A stretch of DNA of 64,000 bases from the NCBI RefSeq assembly GCF_029278605.1, contig NZ_CP119572.1:1364001-1428000 (forward strand), in the 5' to 3' direction. The notes below the pieces were generated by a model that made no database searches, was not told the DNA's origin, and saw nothing but the letters and a program-made list of their open reading frames with translations. This document shows positions 18,201-25,404 of the stretch, piece by piece. A program made the translations under genes and the position numbers. The stretch's first letter is position 1, and each line of letters opens with the position of its first letter. Origin of the DNA: Cupriavidus sp. WKF15 (lineage in GTDB: Bacteria > Pseudomonadota > Gammaproteobacteria > Burkholderiales > Burkholderiaceae).

Positions 18201-18976
18201 ACCACCTGCAATTGGACCGGCTCGACAAAGCGGCCTTCGCGCATGACCGCCTGCCCGTTCGAATCGCGCGTGCGGATCTGCGCGAGGTCATGCACCAGCC
18301 GTTGCGCGGCGTCTTCGCGGAAGTCCACGCCAACGGCCGCGGCGGGGCCTGTCAGGGCTTGCAGGGCCTGCTCGCGCGTCAGCAGGTCGATGCGCATGGT
18401 GTTGTTGAGCCTTGTCGGTACCAGGTCCCGGTAGGCATCGAGCCAAGAGAAATACTCCTCGCGCATCGACACCAGTGCCCAGACCGGGCTCGGGCCGAGG
18501 TCGAGTACGTCGCCAAGCTGGCTGAAGAACTCTCGCTTCTGTGCGACGTCGTCGCTGTCCAGCGTGAAGATCTCCTCGAACTGGTCCAGTACGATCATCA
18601 GCCGCCGTGGCTTTGCGTCTGAGGGCGGACCCGGCATGCGCGACAGGTACGAGAGCAGCGTGTCGTTCTCGCGCGGCTTCACGCCGGACCGCGCGGCCCA
18701 GCCATGCAGCACGCTCGAGACGTAGCGGTTGACGCCGCCATAGGGCGCGCTGACGCGCGCGGTCGGCAATACGTCGAAGCGGTCGGCCAGGCGCGGGCGC
18801 AGGCCGGCTTCGATCAGCGACGTCTTGCCCGCGCCCGATGGCGAGTACAGCAGCACGATGCGGTCGGCGATGAGGCGGTCGCGCAGCTCCTCGATCTCGG
18901 CATCGCGCCCGAAGATCGGATCGGTTTCGCCAAGCGGCGTCGGGCCGATGTAGGGGCCGGGACTCGCGTGCGCCAT
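15269..18976 (-). CDS. nSTAND NTPase with transmembrane helix and WD40-like propeller, operon gene 2
   Basis: 1235 residues. After the lead-in PYIGPTPLGETDPIFGRD, the P-loop SPSGAGKTSLIEAG lies at about 45-58 and the Walker B segment LMIVLDQFEEIF at about 126-137. SMREEYFSWLD and a helical STAND region follow to about 460. One hydrophobic helix (about 465-488, RILGYALGLVTLVFLIGFVL) comes next, then a short coiled coil, then 12 or so WD-like repeats (for example GGQDGGVALWSI, GYEGGRVVIWDL, SRDGKARLWRL) to the end. The C-terminus has the W-RRQAC motif seen in such proteins. The start ATG is 1 bp after the CHAT-SIR2 stop. By family it is an ATP-dependent sensor/switch scaffold, likely membrane-anchored. 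Confidence 0.88.
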   Translation of the reverse strand: MAHASPGPYIGPTPLGETDPIFGRDAEIEELRDRLIADRIVLLYSPSGAGKTSLIEAGLRPRLADRFDVLPTARVSAPYGGVNRYVSSVLHGWAARSGVKPRENDTLLSYLSRMPGPPSDAKPRRLMIVLDQFEEIFTLDSDDVAQKREFFSQLGDVLDLGPSPVWALVSMREEYFSWLDAYRDLVPTRLNNTMRIDLLTREQALQALTGPAAAVGVDFREDAAQRLVHDLAQIRTRDSNGQAVMREGRFVEPVQLQVVGLSLWRQCFGDAGTPPAGAAITLDQVQRLDAGAALATYCNLALDAAAPTRARQRVVREWIESRLITAANMRAQATLEAGVRAAPTAAELGVLQQYHLVRAQSRQDAQWYELTHDRLTEPLRTSNAQWRAQYLPHWKQLARAWALSGENPGVFGKLTSTEELDDTLLEPEDMHSEAENRFLAAYQRHRESRARARKWRILGYALGLVTLVFLIGFVLSAWQLRSTKQELARQNALFSLLNSRPAPDAALLAAVEGTRGQHGHDRPANAFDFRRPLLGTLHRARHIEAYLARADGRMTEVQADATHRATARLDSGRWEIEIAELTPGGRRASLDETQLRNQHPQGVRAFALAGAGTLATGGQDGGVALWSIAQPGRATRLVLPRGARPESGWGPVSALASDGHRLVAGYEGGRVVIWDLARAGGNWQQPVAAGRLHAMRVTGLALFDNGRQLATVSRDGKARLWRLPEDSAPGPEQLTGPAQELPSPPGNTDWFSGYHSVAVSLDGSLVVAGTRSGRIDVWRAADGGRWPRPLSGHDDAVVRLVFTDARQLLSGGWDGRVIKWQLDPEGMQVVRNELIDLPTQITGLAPGGRQQLLVSTEQGELLQMRADTPRNPVARIVARKQDNVPPQLLALGGSAPSQAAASDGQGLTMLQSEGAQLAVHRLPGQFEAPVTALAWARGAQRLALADAGGSVWILGTDGGGIALPEAKAGSQARLALSPGADLLAIRSGDAGNGRRLQIWRIRPAGNAGAAPPCQLSLPDDLARATNAVFRPGSSELAVSDDDRLSLWRIDTSGRDCASARATQVLQFQELPRGQITSLAFNRRGDTLVAGNYLGKVFRLALGEAPSDPARTAGAPVLLKQDASGVITSLAVPDAPFVVAGDDHGNLFLLDSHADRPLPIPQALYHDPRQPVAQLSVSDDGRWLYAAGTEVAAVWDLDLDAWRRQACAIVGGGFTARQKADYFKADTPQPDACESH

Positions 18977-18977
18977 G

Positions 18978-21032
18978 TCAGGACTCCATGCGCTGCAACA
19001 GCTCTGCGGTGAACATGCCGACATCGCCCCAGTACAGCTTGAGCCTGGCCTTGTCCTGGAAATAGCGTTCGAGGTAGCGGCGCGCGCTCACCGGGTCAAC
19101 GATGCTGTTGGGGTCGAGCTGCGCCGACAGGTGCTGGTATTCCTGGCGCAGGTCGGCGCCTTCCAGGTTCAGGATGCTGCGGAACAGGATGCGGAATTCC
19201 CACGACTGTACGTCGAAGCCGACAAAGAGCAGGGCGCTGTCGTTCAGGCGCGCCCGCACCGCGAGCGGAATCGCATTGCGGTTGACCGACACGCTGGTGA
19301 GGTAGTCGAAGTACTGGTCTTCGGTCAGCACGAGCGAGCCAGGTTCGCGCAGGTCGCCGAAGAGCTTGAGCACCATTGGCGCCTGCGCGGTCGGCGCGGC
19401 GCGCTTGCGGCCTTCGGCCAGCGCATCGTCGCAGGCTTCGGCCTGGCGGTTCCAGCGGCACAGCCGCACGCTCGGGTCGGCGCCGCTCTCGCGCAGCGCA
19501 TCGGCCAGCAGGTCGCTCGGGTCGGTGCTCAGGTAGACCGGCAGCTTCAGCCGCGCCATGGCGCGGTAGGGGCTTTGCGGCTCGCGGTCGCGCTGTGCGC
19601 GGCCGACGGCACTGACCACATTGCCAAGCTCCGCGATGACGTCCTCGTTCTTCAGCGCAAGCAGTTCGGGGGTCAGCAGGTCGCGGTATTGCTGGACGAT
19701 ATGCTGGTACGCGAACTTGTAGAACAGGCGGCGCGGGAATACGCCCTGCTGCGAGACCGCCAGGTACTGGGCGACTTGCGGCAATTCGTCGCGCTCGTGC
19801 GGGGCCATCGGGAAGTGGTAGGCCTCGGCCCAGGTCTGGGCGAGCTGCAGGCGCGAGCCGAACATGGCTTCGCTCATCGCGGGCCCGAGGATCGGCGTGG
19901 TCTCGCCGTGGCGGATGTTCTCGATGACGGCGCGCCAGGCGTCGCCGCCATCGCCTTCATCGGGCGCAAAACCGGGCGGGTAGAAGATGCGGCCGCTGTC
20001 CAACCGCGTGAACACCGCGGGCATCCACCAGTCCGGGTACTCGCTGACCGCCGCGCGCGCCACGCCGGCGGCACGATCCACCTCGCCGTGTTCGCGCAGC
20101 TCGGCAAAGAACCGCGGCAGGAAGGCGTTCATGGTGGCCATGCCGATACTGCCCTGCATGGCCAGGACCGCCGGCACGCCGGCCTGGGCAAGGAGCGGTC
20201 CCAGGGCCATCAGCGTGCTGGCGCTGCGCGCGGCGCCGGCGCCGGCGCTCTGGCAAGAACACAACACCACCAGGCTCGGCGGACGCTCGAGGGTGCCGAT
20301 GCGGTTCACCAGCACGCTGCCGCTCACCAGGTCACGGCTGCCGTCGGCCTGTTCGAGCCACAGCATGGGCTGGTCGTCCACGAGCGCGCCGTGGCACACG
20401 AGGCAGAACACATCCGCGCCTTCCTGCAGTGCCGCGAAGATACGGTCGATCGTGGCGTGGCCGGGTTCCGCCAGGGCCTTCGCGGGAATCGGCGCCAGCG
20501 CGGCGACGGTGCGCGCGGCTTCCCCGGCGGCATCGATCGGCTTCAGTTCGGAGCCCAGTCCGCTTGGGTTCGCCACCACCACGAGCGCGCTTACGTCGCT
20601 CCGTGCGCGCAGTCGCGGCAGGCGCATTTCGCGCGCAAACAGGTAGCGCGAAAAGAAGCAGCGCTGGGTGATGAACAACGCGTGCTCGCCTGCGGGGTCG
20701 TAGAGCGTTTCCCATGGCAGCGCGTGCAATGCGCGCGCGTCGACGCCGATGCGCAGGCGCACGCGCAGGTCCAGGTGGCGTTCGTTGGCCGATGCCTGCG
20801 CGAGGACGAAGGCGTCGCGCAGCGGTGGCGCGGCGAACAGGGCGGCGGCCAGTGCGCGGCCGCACACCTGCGGATCCGCGTCGCGCACCGCGGGGTCGTC
20901 GGGCGCAAGCGGCATCGGCACGCGTGGGGTGATCACATCGCCTTCGGGCACGCGGTGCCTGGCCTCGGCTTCATATCCGCCTGCGGCATCCGTGCCGATC
21001 ACGATCTCCAGTTCGGAATAGTTGCGCGGCAT
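18978..21032 (-). CDS. CHAT-SIR2 fusion protein, operon gene 1
   Basis: 684 residues, cytosolic. Residues about 95-350 form a CHAT caspase-like domain: LPWETLYDP at 105-113, VFCLVCHG with His214, and SLVVLCSCQSAG with Cys260. Residues about 365-670 form a SIR2-like_2 domain: TTPILGPAMS at 379-387, VYLSTDPSD at about 499-506, KLFGDLREPGSLVLTE at 556-571, and LLFVGFDVQSWEFRILFRSIL at 601-621. The usual catalytic His of the KLHGD motif is Phe558, and the Gly-rich loop is degenerate, so NAD hydrolysis is doubtful while the protease site looks intact. It is the first gene of the operon, with only a weak ribosome site. Confidence 0.82.
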   Translation of the reverse strand: MPRNYSELEIVIGTDAAGGYEAEARHRVPEGDVITPRVPMPLAPDDPAVRDADPQVCGRALAAALFAAPPLRDAFVLAQASANERHLDLRVRLRIGVDARALHALPWETLYDPAGEHALFITQRCFFSRYLFAREMRLPRLRARSDVSALVVVANPSGLGSELKPIDAAGEAARTVAALAPIPAKALAEPGHATIDRIFAALQEGADVFCLVCHGALVDDQPMLWLEQADGSRDLVSGSVLVNRIGTLERPPSLVVLCSCQSAGAGAARSASTLMALGPLLAQAGVPAVLAMQGSIGMATMNAFLPRFFAELREHGEVDRAAGVARAAVSEYPDWWMPAVFTRLDSGRIFYPPGFAPDEGDGGDAWRAVIENIRHGETTPILGPAMSEAMFGSRLQLAQTWAEAYHFPMAPHERDELPQVAQYLAVSQQGVFPRRLFYKFAYQHIVQQYRDLLTPELLALKNEDVIAELGNVVSAVGRAQRDREPQSPYRAMARLKLPVYLSTDPSDLLADALRESGADPSVRLCRWNRQAEACDDALAEGRKRAAPTAQAPMVLKLFGDLREPGSLVLTEDQYFDYLTSVSVNRNAIPLAVRARLNDSALLFVGFDVQSWEFRILFRSILNLEGADLRQEYQHLSAQLDPNSIVDPVSARRYLERYFQDKARLKLYWGDVGMFTAELLQRMES

Positions 21033-21451
21033 GGGCGGTCCGTCGTCAAGGCAGGGCTATGCCGCACCGAGCGGGTCGCCGCGACGCAAAGTCCTGGCGC
21101 AAGGCGTTTCGATGGCGGCCATGATGCCCCCCATGCCGATTCGCTGACGGCACCGGCACCGGCACCGTCGCTGGCGTTCGCAATTACCCCGGCAACGCTA
21201 GGCTGGCGGCCGGCGGCGGCAATGCGCGCGAGCCGGCCCGGTTCAATGGCGTGCCATGCTGCGGTTGGGCCGTTCTGCGACGGCGCCGGGGCACGCTGTG
21301 CCTGCTAACTGAAGGCTAGAAGCTGGCACCCTCGATGGAAAGATGTCGCAGATAAAACAAATGAAGATGAGATTTGCGGAATATGCAATTCTCGATGAAT
21401 CCGCCATTCAAGGGCCGGATGACGACCCCTGCCGGTTCTTGCCGGCGGGAC
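21033..21451. other. Intergenic region upstream of the CHAT-SIR2 operon
   Basis: About 420 bp without a supportable gene. It must hold the promoter of the minus-strand operon, but no consensus sigma-70 pair stands out. A short run of GGCACC hexamer repeats lies near 21150-21165. Confidence 0.4.
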
Positions 21452-21625
21452 TCAGGCCAGGAGCTTGGTCGGCTCGGCCAGTTCCAGCATCCGGCAGATG
21501 GCTGCCATGCTGCCAACCATGGTGCGGCGCTGCGCGCCCTGGTAGATGCGGACGCCCTTCGACTGCCGGAACGGCACCGGCTTGACGGGCTGACGGGCGG
21601 CTGCAATGTGTTCGATTTGCGGCAT
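21452..21625 (-). CDS. Small basic protein downstream of lexA (57 aa)
   Basis: Read directly from the minus strand: ATG at 21625 with an AGAGGTG ribosome site, TGA at 21452-21454. The protein starts MPQIEHIAAARQPVKPVPF and ends ICRMLELAEPTKLLA; it is basic in the middle (RQSKGVRIYQGAQRRT). No signal or membrane segment is present and no family is recognised. It lies 102 bp after the lexA stop on the same strand, so it could ride on the SOS-controlled lexA transcript. No terminator with a T-run separates the two; only a GC-rich hairpin lies right after lexA. Confidence 0.6.
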   Translation of the reverse strand: MPQIEHIAAARQPVKPVPFRQSKGVRIYQGAQRRTMVGSMAAICRMLELAEPTKLLA

Positions 21626-21727
21626 GGCTACACCTCTCGATTGGCAAAAGCGGGGTCAACACCCGTCATGCGGGCGGCGTCGGCACTGCAAGGAGGAGGG
21701 CGGCCAGCGCGCGGCTGGCCGCGCTGG

Positions 21728-22384
21728 TCAGAAGCCCGAGGAGCGGATCAACCCGACGGCGATGCCTTCGAGTGAAAATTCCTCGCGTCCGGGTGTGACC
21801 ACGATGTTCGGAAAATCCGGGTTTTCCGCGATCAGCTCGATCGTGCCGCCTCGGCGCTGCAGGCGCTTGACGGTGACGTCGTCGCCTAGGCGGGCCACGA
21901 CGATCTTGCCGTTGGGCGCCTCGCTGGCCTTGCGCACGGCCAGCAGGTCGCCGTCGAGGATGCCGGCGTCGCGCATGCTCAGGCCGCGCACGCGCAGCAG
22001 GTAGTCGGGACGCTCGTCGAAGACAGTGGCATCGACCTGGTACTGGCGGTCGATATGCTCGGCGGCGAGGATCGGGCTGCCGGCGGCGACGCGGCCCACG
22101 AGCGGCAGCGTCAGCTGCATGATGCCGGACACCGGCAGCGAAAACTGGTCAGGGGATTCGGAATCGCTGCGCGCTACCTTGAGCCGGATGCCGCGCGATG
22201 CGCCCGGCGTCAGTTCGATCACGCCCTTGCGCGCCAGCGCCCGCAGGTGCTCTTCTGCGGCATTGGGCGACGAGAAGCCGAACTCCGCAGCGATCTCGGC
22301 GCGCGTAGGCGGGAAGCCCGTGCCGCGGATCGTGTTGCGGATCAGGTCGAAAATCTGCTGCTGCCGGGGTGTCAGGGTCGCCAT
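21728..22384 (-). CDS. lexA: LexA repressor
   Basis: 218 residues. The N-terminal winged helix is [19 protein letters not shown]...[24 protein letters not shown]. The autocleavage site VAAGSPILA (Ala-Gly bond) comes next, followed by the serine-lysine peptidase domain with GLSM (Ser) and NGKIVVAR (Lys). LexA represses SOS genes and cuts itself when RecA filaments form. Two SOS boxes lie immediately upstream, showing autoregulation. Confidence 0.98.
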   Translation of the reverse strand: MATLTPRQQQIFDLIRNTIRGTGFPPTRAEIAAEFGFSSPNAAEEHLRALARKGVIELTPGASRGIRLKVARSDSESPDQFSLPVSGIMQLTLPLVGRVAAGSPILAAEHIDRQYQVDATVFDERPDYLLRVRGLSMRDAGILDGDLLAVRKASEAPNGKIVVARLGDDVTVKRLQRRGGTIELIAENPDFPNIVVTPGREEFSLEGIAVGLIRSSGF

Positions 22385-22439
22385 GGAAGCGTTCCGTGAT
22401 GAGTGCCCCGGTGCGATACCGCTGCCAGCCAGGCGGGCA

Positions 22440-22475
22440 CTGTATGTTTAAACAGTATGCTGTGATTTTATACAG
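22440..22475. promoter_or_regulatory. Two tandem LexA (SOS) boxes
   Basis: CTGT-N8-ACAG occurs perfectly twice: 22440-22455 and 22460-22475. The centres are 20 bp apart, about two helical turns, so two LexA dimers would sit on the same face. They lie 56 bp upstream of lexA and 106 bp upstream of the divergent asparaginase gene, so both could respond to DNA damage. Confidence 0.93.
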
Positions 22476-22580
22476 TATCGGCGCAAGCGCAAGCAGAATT
22501 TCAGAAGTGTCTGCTCGACTTCCGATTTGCCCGCATGCCGCGGGTACAATCGCCGGACCTCAGCTTCCTGCATCCCGACC

Positions 22581-23579
22581 ATGTCCCAGCTTCCCCGCAT
22601 CGTGGTCCTTGCCACCGGCGGCACCATTGCCGGCGCCTCGACCAACCCGGCCAGCAGCGCGCGCTATCAGGCTGCGACGGTACCCGTGACAACGCTGCTG
22701 GCGGCAGTGCCGGCGTTGCAGTCGGTGGCCAGGGTCGAGGCCGAACAGGTGGCGCAGGTCGACAGCAAGGACATGGTGTTCTCGCTCTGGTCGACGCTCG
22801 CGGAGCGCGTGCGGCACTGGTCGGCGCAGCCGGATGTGGCCGGCATCGTCATCACGCATGGCACGGACACGCTCGAAGAGACGGCGATGTTCCTGCACCT
22901 GACGCAGGCATGCCCGGTGCCGGTGGTGCTGACTGCGGCCATGCGGCCGTCGACGTCGCTGTCGGCCGATGGTCCGCTCAATCTGCTCGATGCCGTGCGC
23001 GTCGCTGGCCATCCGGATGCGCGCGGCAAGGGCGTGCTGGTGGTGCTGAACCAGCAGGTTCATGCGGCGCGCGACGTGACCAAGGCGCATACCTCGTCGG
23101 TGGATGCCTTTGTATCGCCAGTGACCGGTCCGCTGGGCTTTGTGCAGGATGAACTGGTGCGGCTGGCGCGCAAGCCTGCGCACGCCATAGCGGCTGCCTT
23201 GCTGGTGCCGGCCCGTTGGCCGGATGTCGAGATCATCGCGAGCTACGCGCAGCCCGGCCGCATCGCGGTGGACGCGATGGTGGCCGCGGGTGTGCGTGGC
23301 CTGATCGTGGCGGCGGCGGGCAATGGGTCGGTGCACGAGACACTGATCGCAGCGCTCAGGGATGCCGCGGCGGCCGGTGTCGCCGTGGTGCGGAGTTCGC
23401 GTACAGGGGCGGGGCATGTGGCGATTCCGCCAGTTGCCGACCCGGATGGTGGCGTTTTCCTTTCCGCTGCCGACCTGAATCCCTATAAGGCCAGGGTGCT
23501 GCTGTTGCTGGCCCTGGCGCAGGACCCGGGGCTGGCCGCTGCGCCGGACCGGCTCCAGGCGCTATTCGCGGCGGCGTGA
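22581..23579 (+). CDS. L-asparaginase
   Basis: 332 residues. Both active-site threonine signatures are present: IVVLATGGTIAG near the start and VITHGTDTLEETAMFL at about 91-106, plus the Lys-containing TAAMRPSTSLSADGP. It hydrolyses asparagine to aspartate and ammonia. There is no signal peptide, so the enzyme should be cytoplasmic despite resembling type II sequences. The start was chosen directly before the first beta strand; no strong ribosome site is seen. It is divergent from lexA across the SOS boxes. Confidence 0.93.
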   Translation: MSQLPRIVVLATGGTIAGASTNPASSARYQAATVPVTTLLAAVPALQSVARVEAEQVAQVDSKDMVFSLWSTLAERVRHWSAQPDVAGIVITHGTDTLEETAMFLHLTQACPVPVVLTAAMRPSTSLSADGPLNLLDAVRVAGHPDARGKGVLVVLNQQVHAARDVTKAHTSSVDAFVSPVTGPLGFVQDELVRLARKPAHAIAAALLVPARWPDVEIIASYAQPGRIAVDAMVAAGVRGLIVAAAGNGSVHETLIAALRDAAAAGVAVVRSSRTGAGHVAIPPVADPDGGVFLSAADLNPYKARVLLLLALAQDPGLAAAPDRLQALFAAA

Positions 23580-23585
23580 GCGCGG

Positions 23586-23615
23586 TTGCGCGATTGTCAA
23601 CAGTCGAGCTATAAT
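23586..23615 (+). promoter_or_regulatory. Promoter of the S6-PriB-S18-L9 operon
   Basis: TTGCGC (23586-23591) and a perfect TATAAT (23610-23615) are 18 bp apart, giving a leader of about 60 bases before rpsF. Confidence 0.6.
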
Positions 23616-23681
23616 TTAAGGCTATTCAACCTTGCCACACCGGACGTGACGCCCGGGTGGCTCATCCCAAAAGGAGCGTCA

Positions 23682-24056
23682 ATGCGTCATTACGAAATCG
23701 TTTTCATCGTCCATCCGGACCAGAGCGAGCAAGTGCCGGCCATGATCGAGCGTTACAAGTCGCTCGTGACGTCGCAAGGCGGCCAGGTTCACCGCGTGGA
23801 AGACTGGGGCCGTCGCCAGATGGCTTACATGATCCAGAAGCTGGCCAAGGCTCACTACGTTTGCGTCAACATCGAGTGCGGCAAGGAAACCCTGGCCGAG
23901 CTGGAACACGCCTTCAAGTTCAATGACGCCGTGCTGCGTCACCTGATCGTGCAGACGAAGAAGGCCGAAACCGCTCCTTCGCCGATGATGAAGGAAGTGC
24001 AGCGCGAAGAAGCCCGCAAGGCCGCGCAAACGACCACCGAAGGCCAGGCCGCCTGA
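23682..24056 (+). CDS. rpsF: 30S ribosomal protein S6
   Basis: 124 residues starting [18 protein letters not shown], then the [19 protein letters not shown] and [10 protein letters not shown] motifs of S6, followed by an acidic/basic tail. An AAGGAG site precedes the ATG. It binds S18 in the small subunit. First gene of the rpsF-priB-rpsR-rplI operon. Confidence 0.98.
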   Translation: MRHYEIVFIVHPDQSEQVPAMIERYKSLVTSQGGQVHRVEDWGRRQMAYMIQKLAKAHYVCVNIECGKETLAELEHAFKFNDAVLRHLIVQTKKAETAPSPMMKEVQREEARKAAQTTTEGQAA

Positions 24057-24133
24057 GTGCGGGCTGCGGTGCCAGTCGTGGCCGGCAAGTCTGACCACGG
24101 CAGCATGGGCAACACACTGCAAGGGGCCACGCG

Positions 24134-24433
24134 TTGAACCAGCTTCGGCTAGCCGCCACACTGGCGGAACGCGATGCCCTCAGGTATACCCCGGCCGGTG
24201 TGCCCGTCGTGAACTGCATCCTGCAGTACAGCGGCGAGGCGATCGAGGCGGAAACACCGAGGCAGGTCGAGTTTGCCATTGCAGCGATGGGAATCGGCCC
24301 GGTTGGCCAGCGTCTGGAGCGGTTGCCGCTCGGCACGCTGCTCGACTGCGAAGGATTCCTGACCCGCAAGCACCGCAACAGCAAGGCCCTCGTCTTTCAC
24401 ATCACCGGATGTAAAGCATTCGTAAAGGATTGA
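24134..24433 (+). CDS. priB: Primosomal replication protein N (PriB)
   Basis: 99 residues with the OB-fold pattern of PriB (LAATLAERDALRYTPAGVPVVNC, then GTLLDCEGFLTRKHRNSKALVFHI). PriB binds single-stranded DNA in replication restart together with PriA and DnaT/DnaC-type partners. The start is a TTG behind AAGGGG, fixed by the conserved start MNQLRL. Its position between S6 and S18 is the conserved beta/gamma-proteobacterial order, only 3 bp before rpsR. Confidence 0.95.
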   Translation: MNQLRLAATLAERDALRYTPAGVPVVNCILQYSGEAIEAETPRQVEFAIAAMGIGPVGQRLERLPLGTLLDCEGFLTRKHRNSKALVFHITGCKAFVKD

Positions 24434-24436
24434 ATC

Positions 24437-24715
24437 ATGGCATTCATCAAACGTGACAACAAGAACAAGAAGCGCTTCCAGCAACAGAACCCGCTGTTCA
24501 AGCGCAAGCGCTTCTGCCGCTTCACCGTGGCTGGCGTGGAACAGATCGACTACAAGGATCTGGACACCCTGAAGGACTTCATCGGCGACAACGGCAAGAT
24601 CACGCCGGCTCGCCTGACCGGTACCAAGGCTCACTATCAGCGTCAGCTGGATACGGCCATCAAGCGCGCCCGCTTCCTGGCGCTGATGCCGTACACCGAC
24701 CTGCACAAGAACTGA
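24437..24715 (+). CDS. rpsR: 30S ribosomal protein S18
   Basis: 92 residues: a basic N-terminus ([17 protein letters not shown]), [22 protein letters not shown], and the conserved [33 protein letters not shown]. It partners with S6. It is in the middle of the ribosomal operon with tight spacing. Confidence 0.99.
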   Translation: MAFIKRDNKNKKRFQQQNPLFKRKRFCRFTVAGVEQIDYKDLDTLKDFIGDNGKITPARLTGTKAHYQRQLDTAIKRARFLALMPYTDLHKN

Positions 24716-24751
24716 TAGTCCAGGCCATAGGTCCGTAAAGGAGAGAACACG

Positions 24752-25204
24752 ATGCAAGTTATTCTGCTGGAAAAAGTGATCAACCTGGGTAACCTGGGTG
24801 ACATCGTCAAGGTGAAGGATGGTTACGCCCGTAACTTCCTGATCCCGAGCAAGAAGGCCCGCCGCGCCACGCAAACCGCGATCCAGGAATTCGAAGTGAA
24901 GCGTGCCGAGCTGGAAAAGGCCGCTGCCGAGAAGCTGGCCGCTGCGCAAGCCGAAGGCGAGAAGCTGAACGGCCAGACCGTCCAGATCTCCCAGAAGTCG
25001 GGTGTGGACGGCCGCCTGTTCGGTTCCGTGACCAACGCCGACATCGCCGTTGCCCTGGGCACCCAAGGCTTCAAGGTCGAGAAGGCCCAGGTTCGTCTGC
25101 CGAACGGCCCGCTGAAGACGGTGGGCGACCACCCGGTCAGCGTTGCGCTGCACACCGACGTGGTGGTCGACGTGACCGTCGCTGTCGTGGGCGAGCAAGT
25201 CTAA
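24752..25204 (+). CDS. rplI: 50S ribosomal protein L9
   Basis: 150 residues with the invariant N-terminal domain [32 protein letters not shown], a long connecting helix rich in Ala/Glu/Lys, and a C-terminal domain with [24 protein letters not shown] ribosome site is present. It is the last gene before the operon terminator. Confidence 0.99.
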   Translation: MQVILLEKVINLGNLGDIVKVKDGYARNFLIPSKKARRATQTAIQEFEVKRAELEKAAAEKLAAAQAEGEKLNGQTVQISQKSGVDGRLFGSVTNADIAVALGTQGFKVEKAQVRLPNGPLKTVGDHPVSVALHTDVVVDVTVAVVGEQV

Positions 25205-25244
25205 GCAAGACCTTGCCGTGCCGGCCAGTCCGGCGCAAGCAAGT

Positions 25245-25275
25245 AAAAAGGCAGGAGCGTGGCTCCTGCCTTTTT
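25245..25275 (+). terminator. Terminator of the ribosomal protein operon
   Basis: A perfect 14-bp stem, AAAAAGGCAGGAGC (25245-25258) with its complement (25262-25275), has a gtg loop and ends in T residues. Confidence 0.93.
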
Positions 25276-25390
25276 CTTTGTCCGCCGCATTCGTATCATG
25301 ACGCTTTTTTTGCGGCACACCCGGCGCTGTCAAGGCCTGATGCAGAATTGTTGCCGCGCAAATGTCAGCCGGCCAGGGTCTGCCCGCCGG

Positions 25391-25396
25391 TATAAT
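25391..25396 (+). promoter_or_regulatory. -10 element almost touching the dnaB start
   Basis: A perfect TATAAT ends only 8 bp before the dnaB ATG and there is no Shine-Dalgarno sequence in between. If used, transcription would begin at or within 1-3 bases of the ATG, giving a leaderless message. The -35 region is poor. Confidence 0.45.
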
Positions 25397-25404
25397 CCCA
25401 CCCC

